DNA of 8,077 bases from an uncultured Flavobacteriales bacterium (GTDB lineage: Bacteria > Bacteroidota > Bacteroidia > Flavobacteriales > Crocinitomicaceae): assembly GCA_946479125.1 (NCBI GenBank), contig CAMLET010000127.1:1-8077 (forward strand). Direction: 5' to 3'. Made by a program: the position numbers and the translations under genes. Below are positions 1-6,150 of this stretch, one piece after another. The notes under the pieces are model-generated. The model was given only the letters and a program-made list of their open reading frames with translations. It was not told where the DNA came from and did not search any database. Positions within the stretch are counted from its first letter, which is position 1. Every line of letters begins with the position of its first letter.

Positions 1-40
1 ACCTTGGTGACTGGAGTTCAGACGTGTGCTCTTCCGATCT
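1..40. other. Illumina TruSeq read-2 adapter at contig end (not genomic)
   Basis: Bases 7-40 match the 34-base TruSeq read-2 adapter exactly, beginning GTGACTGGAG and ending GCTCTTCCGATCT. Bases 1-6 (ACCTTG) lie where the i7 sample index sits in the library oligo and may be the end of that index; this is inference. Genomic sequence starts at base 41. The adapter is open in the reverse dnaK frame and also gives a forward reading containing [11 protein letters not shown], which is the translation of this adapter. Any protein annotated across this junction is an artefact, and the contig end is a library end rather than a chromosomal junction. Confidence 0.97.
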
Positions 41-1896
41 TCTTCTTTGTTTGCATCTCCAGTGTTTCCTTGTCCTGCATTAGCACCACCATCGTTAGCA
101 GCGTTATACATTTCTTGAGAAGCTGCCTGGAAAGCTGTATTCAAACGTTCCATTGCTGCGTCAAGGTTGTCCATGTTCTTCGCTTCAAATTCCGTTTTCA
201 ATGCTGTCAAAGCTTCCTCGATAGGTGCTTTTTTATCAGCTGGAATTTTATCTCCGTACTCTTTCAACTGACGTTCCGTTTGGAAGATCAATGAATCTGC
301 TTTATTCAAAGTCTCTGCTTCTGCTTTACGTTTGTTGTCAGCATCTGCATTAGCTTCTGCCTCAGCTCTCATACGTTTGATCTCGTCGTCAGACAATCCT
401 GAAGAAGCTTCAATTTTAATTGATTGCTCTTTTCCAGTTCCTTTGTCTTTCGCAGAAATGTGCATGATTCCGTTCGCATCCACGTCGAATGTTACTTCGA
501 TTTGTGGTTCACCTCTACGTGCTGGTGGAATGTCTGTCAATGAGAAACGACCCAAAGTTTTGTTGTCGCCTGCCATTGCACGTTCACCTTGTAGTACGTG
601 AATGTCTACTGCTGGTTGGTTATCTGCTGCTGTAGAGAAAGTCTCTGATTTTTTCGTTGGAATAGTTGTATTCGCTTCGATCAATTTCGTGAATACACCA
701 CCCATTGTTTCAATTCCTAAAGACAATGGAATAACATCTAAAAGCAATACATCTTTCACCTCTCCAGTCAATACACCACCTTGAATTGCAGCTCCAACAG
801 CTACAACTTCGTCAGGATTAACTCCTTTTGAAGGTGCTTTTCCGAAGAAACGCTCAACAGCATCCTGAATAACCGGAATACGAGTTGAACCACCAACCAA
901 AATTACTTCGTTGATATCGCTTGTAGACAATCCTGCGTTTTGAAGAGCAGAACGACAAGGTGCGATAGTTCTTTCAACGATAGAAGAAATCAATTGCTCA
1001 AATTTTGCACGTTGTAAAGTTCTTACCAAGTGTTTTGGAATACCATTTACAGGCATGATATATGGCAAGTTGATCTCAGAAGAAGTTGTAGAAGACAATT
1101 CAATTTTTGCTTTCTCAGCTGCTTCTTTCAAACGTTGCAATGCCATTGGGTCTTCACGTAAGTCTAAACCTTCTTCAGCTTTAAACTCTTCAGCTAACCA
1201 GTTGATGATTGCATCATCTACGTCGTCACCACCTAAGTGCGTGTCACCGTCTGTTGCCAATACTTCAAATACTCCGTCTCCTAGTTCAAGAACAGAAACG
1301 TCATGTGTACCTCCACCAAAGTCGAATACTACGATTTTTTGGTCGATACCTTTTTTATCCAAACCGTAAGCCAAAGCAGCTGCAGTTGGTTCGTTGATGA
1401 TACGCTTGATTGTTAAACCTGCGATTTCACCAGCTTCTTTTGTTGCCTGACGTTGTGCATCGTTAAAGTAAGCAGGAACAGTAACAACTGCTTCAGTTAC
1501 TTCTTGTCCTAAGTAATCTTCAGCTGTTTTCTTCATTTTTTGAAGAATCATTGCAGAGATTTCTTGCGGCGTGTATAAACGTCCGTCGATATCAACGCGA
1601 GGTGTGTTGTTTTCACCTTTTACCACGTTGTAAGGAACACGTTTTGCTTCTTTTTGAGTTTCATCGAATGATGATCCCATGAAACGCTTGATCGAGTAGA
1701 TCGTTTTCGTTGGGTTCGTAATCGCTTGACGCTTTGCCGGATCACCAACTTTACGCTCACCACCCTCAACAAAAGCTACAACAGATGGCGTTGTACGTTT
1801 TCCTTCAGAATTGGAGATTACAACTGGCTCATTTCCTTCCATTACGGAAACACAAGAGTTCGTTGTACCTAAGTCGATTCCAATAATCTTTCCCAT
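41..1896 (-). CDS. dnaK: Molecular chaperone DnaK (HSP70), 3' end missing
   Basis: ATP-dependent HSP70 chaperone of the cytoplasm, working with DnaJ and GrpE in folding and heat-shock recovery. The reverse-strand frame from the ATG at 1894-1896 begins [20 protein letters not shown], which carries the phosphate-1 motif (DLGTTNS). It continues with [16 protein letters not shown], the phosphate-2 motif DFGGGTHD at about residues 192-199 (His where E. coli has Phe, as in Bacteroidota), and VGGSTRIP. The interdomain linker [13 protein letters not shown] starts at about residue 382 and has Ile where E. coli has Thr. The substrate-binding domain, the helical lid and a Gly/Asn/Ala-rich tail follow. 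About 618 genomic codons are present. Full-length homologues are near 630-640 residues, so only the disordered tail, usually ending in an acidic EEVK/EEVD-like motif, is lost. The frame stays open through the adapter without a stop. There is no Shine-Dalgarno; the leader before the ATG is A-rich. dnaJ or grpE, if adjacent, lie outside the window. Confidence 0.97.
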
Positions 1897-1935
1897 TTTA
1901 TTTGTTTTTGTTTTTATCAATTTTCCTTCCTCTAG

Positions 1936-1950
1936 TCAAAGGTTGTGCCA
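1936..1950 (-). promoter_or_regulatory. Candidate sigma-54 (-24/-12) promoter of dnaK
   Basis: On the minus strand this reads TGGCACAACCTTTGA. The sigma-54 consensus is TGGCACG-N4-TTGCW, so the -24 box TGGCAC is perfect, the spacing is exact, and the -12 box is TTGA instead of TTGC. Transcription would begin about 12 bases further on, leaving a leader of roughly 25-30 bases before the dnaK ATG. The -12 GC dinucleotide is normally well conserved, so the GA is a real weakness. Chance occurrence or a degenerate site remains possible. Confidence 0.4.
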
Positions 1951-1971
1951 CCAGCCAAAATGCAGAAAAGA

Positions 1972-2027
1972 CTGTCAAAATTGTCAGAAAATTGTTTTTG
2001 AAAGCAAAAATGGTTGTCAAATTGGCA
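1972..2027. promoter_or_regulatory. Two tandem imperfect palindromes upstream of dnaK (candidate operators)
   Basis: CTGTCAAAATTGTCAG (1972-1987) and TGTCAAATTGGCA (2015-2027) share the pattern TGnCAA-(1-2)-TTGnCA, an inverted repeat with one mismatched position per arm. Their centres are about 41-42 bases apart, close to four helical turns. They lie just upstream of the sigma-54-like element, so they could be activator sites, or the first could be a repressor site over the alternative -7 box. They do not resemble the CIRCE heat-shock operator (TTAGCACTC-N9-GAGTGCTAA). Binding is inferred only from symmetry and repetition. Confidence 0.35.
1976..2008 (-). promoter_or_regulatory. Alternative Bacteroidota sigma-A-like promoter of dnaK
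   Basis: On the minus strand there is a TTTG -33 element (2005-2008), a 21-base spacer, and CAATTTTG (1976-1983), which is one mismatch from the Bacteroidota -7 element TAnnTTTG. This would give a leader of about 70 bases. It competes with the sigma-54-like element nearer the gene; both could be used. The -7 box falls inside the imperfect palindrome at 1972-1987, so a protein bound there would block it. Confidence 0.3.
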
Positions 2028-2056
2028 GTAGTGACAGGTCGCGACCTGTCACTACT
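2027..2056. repeat. Perfect 30-bp palindrome next to the P460 gene stop codon
   Basis: Fifteen-base arms with no spacer are centred between 2041 and 2042; the core is GACAGGTCGCGACCTGTC. As RNA it could form a 13-bp stem with a four-base CGCG loop. It begins one base after the TAA stop of the lipoprotein gene (2058-2060) in the reading direction, where a 3' processing or termination hairpin would sit. No U tract follows on either strand, so it is not a standard intrinsic terminator. Its GC-rich composition stands out from the AT-rich flanks and suggests a REP-like dispersed palindrome. Confidence 0.75.
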
Positions 2057-2057
2057 A

Positions 2058-2564
2058 TTACGGGAAATACTTATTAATCAGCATATAATCAATGTTCTCA
2101 CTCTGAGAATGACAATTGATACATGTGTTCCCTTTATGGATTGCGGATGTTGCTACGGAACCATCGGCATTGATGTAGCCCCAAACCCATCCGTTATCGT
2201 CAGCGTATTGATTTTCTGAATCCTTTAAGAGAATGGCATATCTTCCAATGGTTGTGCTGTCGGCATAAAGTTCTTTTACAATTACTGAACCTTCAGGAAA
2301 AATGGCATTCGCTTGAACTTTTCCTGTTCCATCAAGTTTAGATTGTGCTATAGAGTTATAACGCGTTTTTAGAAATGGCCAGTTGTGTCCAGATCCAATA
2401 CTTTTTTCATAAAGTGAGTCATTGTATTGATACCAGACAAAATCAGTTGTGTTCAATGCCATTTCACGGAGTTCATTGTCTATGTTGGACGGAACTTTGT
2501 CTTTACTGCAACTCAGAAAGAAGGTAACGCCAATGAGTAGAAATAAAAACGGAGATGATTTCAT
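2058..2564 (-). CDS. Cytochrome P460-like heme c lipoprotein
   Basis: 168 residues. The N-terminus is a short lipoprotein signal peptide: Lys2, a hydrophobic stretch at about residues 5-18, and the lipobox FLSC with Cys19 as the lipidated residue. The mature protein would be anchored in a membrane outside the cytoplasm. The C-terminal half resembles the cytochrome P460 fold: RYNSIAQ (about 69-75), IFPEGSVIVKELY (88-100), NGWVWGY (124-130), then the c-type heme site CINCH (Cys148, Cys151, His152) near the end, as usual in this family. Heme would be attached covalently by the cytochrome c maturation machinery. P460 relatives oxidise hydroxylamine or bind NO, but most homologues are uncharacterised and the substrate here is unknown. 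Residues SKDK after the lipid Cys loosely resemble the charged surface-export signal of Bacteroidota lipoproteins. It lies 26 bp downstream of the permease gene on the same strand, probably co-transcribed. The leader has a weak AAGG at about -7. Confidence 0.82.
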   Translation of the reverse strand: MKSSPFLFLLIGVTFFLSCSKDKVPSNIDNELREMALNTTDFVWYQYNDSLYEKSIGSGHNWPFLKTRYNSIAQSKLDGTGKVQANAIFPEGSVIVKELYADSTTIGRYAILLKDSENQYADDNGWVWGYINADGSVATSAIHKGNTCINCHSQSENIDYMLINKYFP

Positions 2565-2590
2565 AAGCCTTAAACGTAATCTAAGATAGC

Positions 2591-4162
2591 TTATTTCACA
2601 TCATCTATAATGTCTGGATTAGAGATGTTGTCTATGTTCGTCGTTTCCTTTCCTTTATAAACTACCAGATAAACCACAATTCCAGACAGAATCAGAACAA
2701 TACTTCCAATAGTATCCCAGAAAGTGAATATCGTTAAGGATACACAGATTCCAAACGCCAGTAAAATGTATAAAGCCGGAATGATTGGATAACCAAATGC
2801 TTTGTACGGACGATTAGCATCAGGCATAGTTTTTCTCAGTTTGAAAATGGCCGCAATGGTAATGATGTAGAAGATCAATGAACCGAATGTGGCAAATACG
2901 ATCAGAACCTTGTATGATCCAGACATACACAAAATCATTGCCCAAATTCCTTGTGCCCACATTGCCCAGGCTGGAACTCCAAATTTATTTAACTCTGAAG
3001 CTTTTTTGAAAAACAATCCATCTTTAGACATGGCGTAGAAAAGACGAGAACCAGCCATAATCAATCCGTTGTTACAGCCAAAAGTGGAGATCATGATCAA
3101 AACAGCCATTCCAACATTTGCCGCGTTACCCATGAGCATGAATACGGATGAAGTTCCAACGCGCGATTCGTGTGCGAATTGAATTCCGGCTTTCAAAACA
3201 TTCTCTTTGGTGTATGGATCTATTCCTTTGGCAATCGGCGTTCCGTCAAGTGGTAATAATCCCAAATAAGCGACATTCGCCAGTAAGTAAAGAATAGTTA
3301 CAATGAAGGTTCCCCAGAACAATGCTTTTGGCAAGTTGCGTTCCGGATTTCTAATATCGCCTGCAATGAAGGTTACATTGTTCCATGCATCACTTGAGAA
3401 TAGTGAATTGATGATTGTAGTTGAAACCGCAATGAGTAATCCCATTGGGAGCATGGTTTCAAAAAATGCATTTCCGTCAGCGTCAACTGTGGTTTTTGAA
3501 TATTTCCAAAAAACATCTGGATTGTAATTGAAAACACCTTCCATGTCGTTCCACCAGAAACCTAAATTCTTCTCGAAAAAACCTTCTTGTGAAAGCCCGA
3601 ACCAGATTCCTGCAATGATTAGAACCGTTAATGCTAAGAGTTTTGAACTGGTAAAAATGGTTTGAATGATCTTTCCATATTGAATTCCACGAACATTCAG
3701 CCAGGTTAAGAAAGCAATTGTTCCAACACCAAGAAGGTTGGCAAGTTTAACTTCAACAAGTAAATCACCAATCTTGTAATCGAACAAAACGAAATTTAAT
3801 GAGGGAAAGAGAATCCCAGCAAACTTCCCGAAAGCAACGGCAACTGCTGCAATAACTCCGGTTTGAATTACTGTAAAAACGGTCCAGCCATAAGTGAAAG
3901 CAGTTAGTTTTCCCCAAGCTTCACGAATGTAAACGAATTGTCCGCCAGCAGTTGGAAACATTGCCGCCAACTCCCCATAACTCAAAGCTCCAAAAAGCGT
4001 AATCACACCAGTAAGTAACCAGGTCATCAAAAGCCAGCCTGAGCCACCAAGATCTTTTGCCATGTCGGACGACACGATAAAGATTCCGGAACCAATCATG
4101 CTTCCCGCAACCAAAAAAGTAGCGTCTAATAATCCAAGTGATTTCTTTTTGTTTTCTTCCAT
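2591..4162 (-). CDS. APC-superfamily amino acid permease (LAT/SteT-like)
   Basis: 523 residues from the ATG at 4162; an in-frame TTG two codons upstream (4168) is possible but less likely. It is an inner-membrane secondary amino acid transporter with about 12 hydrophobic segments. Family marks are the glycine-rich unwound helix 1 GSMIGSGIFI (20-29), SYGELAAMFPTAGGQFVYIR (61-80) in helix 2 and the loop after it, and the helix 6 to loop block SSDAWNNVTFIAGDIRNPERN (about 256-276), which is typical of the LAT/SteT branch. GSRLFYAMSKDGLFF (371-385) and NRPYKAFGYPIIP (450-462) are further APC landmarks. The hydrophilic stretch between helices 5 and 6 (about 190-236, rich in Trp, Phe and Asn) is longer than in SteT-type proteins of about 440 residues. 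The C-terminus is short and acidic. Substrate cannot be told from sequence. There is no clear Shine-Dalgarno. A candidate -7 box lies about 35 bases upstream. The P460-like lipoprotein gene follows after 26 bp. Confidence 0.93.
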   Translation of the reverse strand: MEENKKKSLGLLDATFLVAGSMIGSGIFIVSSDMAKDLGGSGWLLMTWLLTGVITLFGALSYGELAAMFPTAGGQFVYIREAWGKLTAFTYGWTVFTVIQTGVIAAVAVAFGKFAGILFPSLNFVLFDYKIGDLLVEVKLANLLGVGTIAFLTWLNVRGIQYGKIIQTIFTSSKLLALTVLIIAGIWFGLSQEGFFEKNLGFWWNDMEGVFNYNPDVFWKYSKTTVDADGNAFFETMLPMGLLIAVSTTIINSLFSSDAWNNVTFIAGDIRNPERNLPKALFWGTFIVTILYLLANVAYLGLLPLDGTPIAKGIDPYTKENVLKAGIQFAHESRVGTSSVFMLMGNAANVGMAVLIMISTFGCNNGLIMAGSRLFYAMSKDGLFFKKASELNKFGVPAWAMWAQGIWAMILCMSGSYKVLIVFATFGSLIFYIITIAAIFKLRKTMPDANRPYKAFGYPIIPALYILLAFGICVSLTIFTFWDTIGSIVLILSGIVVYLVVYKGKETTNIDNISNPDIIDDVK

Positions 4163-4196
4163 TTTCAAAGAGTGTAGTCCGTTGTTTCGGAGATGT

Positions 4197-4204
4197 CAAA
4201 TATA
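4197..4204 (-). promoter_or_regulatory. Candidate -7 element (TAnnTTTG) for the LAT-type permease
   Basis: On the minus strand this is TATATTTG, a full match to the Bacteroidota -7 consensus TAnnTTTG. It would give a leader of about 25-30 bases before the ATG at 4162. The nearest TTG upstream is about 25 bases away, longer than the usual 19-21, so the -33 element is weak. Confidence 0.4.
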
Positions 4205-4250
4205 CTAAGCAGAGTTCGAAAAAGTACTACAACTCGACAGAATGATACAA

Positions 4251-4301
4251 TTAGACAGTTAAAAGTACACTTTACGTGTTTCTGCTTTTATAAGTGTCTA
4301 A
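4251..4301. repeat. Nested imperfect inverted repeat upstream of the permease promoter
   Basis: Outer arms TTAGACA (4251-4257) and TGTCTAA (4295-4301) pair perfectly. They extend with a mismatch into GTTAAAAG against CTTTTATAAG. Inner arms ACAC (4267-4270) and GTGT (4276-4279) close a five-base loop. It lies about 45-100 bp upstream of the candidate -7 box, within the 328-bp gap between the two permease genes. It could be an operator or a cruciform-prone AT-rich spacer. No riboswitch class is recognised. Confidence 0.35.
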
Positions 4302-4355
4302 TTCGTTGTTACTTAGTTTCAGTAAAGTAAAGATTAACCAACTAGTCGACATGTC

Positions 4356-4391
4356 ATAAAACAGAACTTTTCAGGGTTTGATCTGTTTTAT
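4356..4391. repeat. Perfect 10-bp inverted repeat with 16-base loop
   Basis: ATAAAACAGA (4356-4365) is the exact reverse complement of TCTGTTTTAT (4382-4391). It lies between the terminator of the upstream permease and the promoter of the downstream one. The arms are AT-rich and no U tract follows, so an operator or a weak hairpin is more likely than a terminator. Apart from this repeat, the one at 4251-4301, the terminator and the -7 box, I see no gene in 4163-4490. Confidence 0.4.
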
Positions 4392-4437
4392 AGCACTAGC
4401 GAACCAATAGATGTGTGAATAGCGTTCTATCATCAAC

Positions 4438-4474
4438 AAAAAACGCCCCGACATTTATCGTCGGGGCGTTTTTT
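4438..4474 (-). terminator. Strong intrinsic terminator of the CAT-type permease gene
   Basis: A 15-bp stem is formed by A6-CGCCCCGAC (4438-4452) and GTCGGGGCG-T6 (4460-4474) around a seven-base loop. On the minus strand it starts 17 bases after the TAA at 4491-4493 and ends in a run of T, the classic intrinsic form. The A and T flanks make it symmetrical, so it would also stop plus-strand transcription. It separates the transcription of the two amino acid permease genes. Confidence 0.93.
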
Positions 4475-4490
4475 TGTTTTATATCAAGTT

Positions 4491-6005
4491 TTATTCTTCT
4501 ACGCCTGGAGCAGAACCAGCATTTAATGCCTCTTGCTCTTTTTCGTAATCATTCAGTTTACTGTGGTTTCTTGAGTACAAGAAGTAAACAAGAACTCCAA
4601 GTCCTGACCAAATAAGGAATGCAACCCATGTTTGCGGCTTAACGAAGAACATTAGTCCAACGTTGAATGCTGCTCCTGTAATGGATACAAACCAAATGAA
4701 AGGTACTTTAAACGGACGCTCTAAATGAGGTTGTTTCTTTCTTAGTACCAATACTGCAATTGCAATCATAGCGAAGGCCAATAACGTTCCCATTGAACAC
4801 ATTTCAGCTACTTTATCAATTGGTGTTAACGATGCGACAATAGAGATAATCAAACCTACCAAAACAGTACTTCTGTATGGTGTTTTGAATTTCTTGTGAA
4901 TTACACCGAAGATTTTGAACGGTAGTAATCCGTCTTTCGCCATTCCAAGGAATACACGTGTTTGACCTAACATCATTACCAACATTACAGAAGTTAAACC
5001 TGCAACGGCAGCAATCGTAATCAAGATGGTTGCCCAAGGCATTCCTACTCCTTCAAACGCTGAAGCAACTGGTGCTTTGATGTCCAAATCTTTGTATCCA
5101 ACCATTCCTGTTAATACCAATGAAACTGCAATATATAGGACAGTACAAATAATCAATGATGCAATAATTGCAAACGGAACATCTTTTTTCGGATTGATTG
5201 CCTCACCAGCTTGAGTAGATACAGCATCAAATCCAATGTATGCGAAGAATACAATACTCGCAGCAGTTAAAACTCCACCGAATCCCCATCCGTAATGAGA
5301 AACTCCATCAATGATTTCCGGTTTAGGAACAAATGGTGTGTAATTGTTTGTATCAATAAAGAAGAATCCAACGAAGATTACGAATAATACAACTGCAATT
5401 TTCAGGATAACGATCAGGTTGTTTGTTTTTGCAGCTTCTTTAATTCCACGAACTAAGATTGATGTAACAACCCATGTAATTAAGAATGCTGGTAGATTGA
5501 AAGAGAATGACGGTGCTGCAATTCCCATTTCTGCTGCTTTTGTAGCTGCCGTAACAGGGTCGTTCATTAGCCATAATGGTGGATCAATTCCACATTGATG
5601 TAATAGTTTTTCAAAATATCCACTCCATGCAACGGCCACTGTTGTAGCTCCCATCATGTATTCCAGAATTAAATTCCATCCAATAATCCAGGCGAAAATT
5701 TCACCCATTGTACCGTACGAATAAGCATAAGCTGAACCTTCAACAGGTAAAACAGAAGCAAATTCAGCGTAACACAATGACGCGAATAAACATCCGATTC
5801 CTGCAATTACGAAAGCAATTGCCAAACCTGGACCTGCGTGATTGTGAGCTGCGATTCCTGTTAAAGTGAAAATTCCTCCACCAATAATAGCCCCAATTCC
5901 CAATGAGGTTAATCCCCATTTCGTTAGAACTCTATTCAAGTCATTTTTTTTCATATCCGCTTCGAAAAGCGCTATTGGTTTTTTACGCCATGGACTTTTT
6001 GCCAT
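4491..6005 (-). CDS. APC-superfamily amino acid permease (cationic amino acid transporter type)
   Basis: 504 residues, start ATG at 6003-6005. It is an inner-membrane amino acid transporter of the bacterial CAT branch (relatives include YfnA and GkApcT), probably proton-coupled. Seen in sequence: a positively charged N-terminus (WRKKP), the glycine-rich unwound helix 1 GIGAIIGGGIF (36-46), CYAEFASVLPVEGSAYAYSY (78-97) across helix 2 and helix 3 entry, and FFAYIGFDAVSTQAGEAINP (253-272) in helix 6 and the following loop, diagnostic of the CAT group. It ends with GQTRVFLGMAKDGLLP (347-362) and the C-terminal LERPFKVPF (428-436) before the last helices. Twelve or more hydrophobic segments are visible, and the C-terminal tail (about 480-504) is charged. 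Length fits the family. The name reflects subfamily, not proven substrate; branched-chain, Ala or cationic amino acids are all possible. It is a single-gene unit with its own terminator, divergent from the ABC1 kinase gene. It is only distantly similar to the neighbouring permease, so not a recent tandem duplicate. Confidence 0.94.
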   Translation of the reverse strand: MAKSPWRKKPIALFEADMKKNDLNRVLTKWGLTSLGIGAIIGGGIFTLTGIAAHNHAGPGLAIAFVIAGIGCLFASLCYAEFASVLPVEGSAYAYSYGTMGEIFAWIIGWNLILEYMMGATTVAVAWSGYFEKLLHQCGIDPPLWLMNDPVTAATKAAEMGIAAPSFSFNLPAFLITWVVTSILVRGIKEAAKTNNLIVILKIAVVLFVIFVGFFFIDTNNYTPFVPKPEIIDGVSHYGWGFGGVLTAASIVFFAYIGFDAVSTQAGEAINPKKDVPFAIIASLIICTVLYIAVSLVLTGMVGYKDLDIKAPVASAFEGVGMPWATILITIAAVAGLTSVMLVMMLGQTRVFLGMAKDGLLPFKIFGVIHKKFKTPYRSTVLVGLIISIVASLTPIDKVAEMCSMGTLLAFAMIAIAVLVLRKKQPHLERPFKVPFIWFVSITGAAFNVGLMFFVKPQTWVAFLIWSGLGVLVYFLYSRNHSKLNDYEKEQEALNAGSAPGVEE

Positions 6006-6034
6006 TTATCTATAGTTTAGGGTATTCAAGCCGA

Positions 6035-6042
6035 TAAAGATA
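6035..6042 (-). promoter_or_regulatory. Weak candidate -7 element for the CAT-type permease
   Basis: On the minus strand this is TATCTTTA, one mismatch from TAnnTTTG, about 30 bases before the ATG. No convincing -33 element is seen. It lies in the 145-bp divergent intergenic region 6006-6150, which must hold the promoters of both flanking genes. Confidence 0.22.
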
Positions 6043-6126
6043 TAAAAATTGTTAAGCTTATAGTATTCATTAGTCACATGTGGATTAAATGATTTTACTT
6101 AACGTCTCCACTTTGCCTCATTCTAT

Positions 6127-6134
6127 TAATTTTG
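6127..6134 (+). promoter_or_regulatory. Candidate -7 element for the ABC1 kinase gene
   Basis: TAATTTTG is a full match to TAnnTTTG. Transcription would start near 6141, leaving only about ten untranslated bases before the ATG at 6151. If used, it excludes the alternative TTG start at 6142. No well-spaced -33 TTG is present, so support is modest. Confidence 0.33.
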
Positions 6135-6150
6135 ATATAAATTGAACCAT

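Noticed and set aside
4..294. Forward reading frame beginning [12 protein letters not shown]
   Set aside because: It is the translation of the Illumina adapter fused to the antisense of dnaK; it has no independent support.
332..1397. Several forward open frames opposite dnaK
   Set aside because: They are antisense shadows of a strongly conserved chaperone gene, with low-complexity Ser-rich translations and no family resemblance.
2027..2056. Palindrome as a standard intrinsic terminator
   Set aside because: No U tract follows the stem on either strand, so I list it as a repeat with possible 3'-end function.
1897..2057. CIRCE/HrcA operator before dnaK
   Set aside because: No TTAGCACTC-N9-GAGTGCTAA-like sequence is present in this gap.
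1811..2219. Two forward frames across the dnaK start and upstream gap
   Set aside because: They overlap dnaK, its control region and the lipoprotein gene on the opposite strand and resemble no known protein.
3921..4199. Minus-strand frame overlapping the 5' end of the LAT-type permease
   Set aside because: It is a frame-shifted shadow of the permease N-terminus; the permease frame carries the APC motifs.
2591..6005. Recent tandem duplication of the two amino acid permeases
   Set aside because: They belong to different APC branches (LAT/SteT and CAT), with different signature blocks and no obvious close identity.
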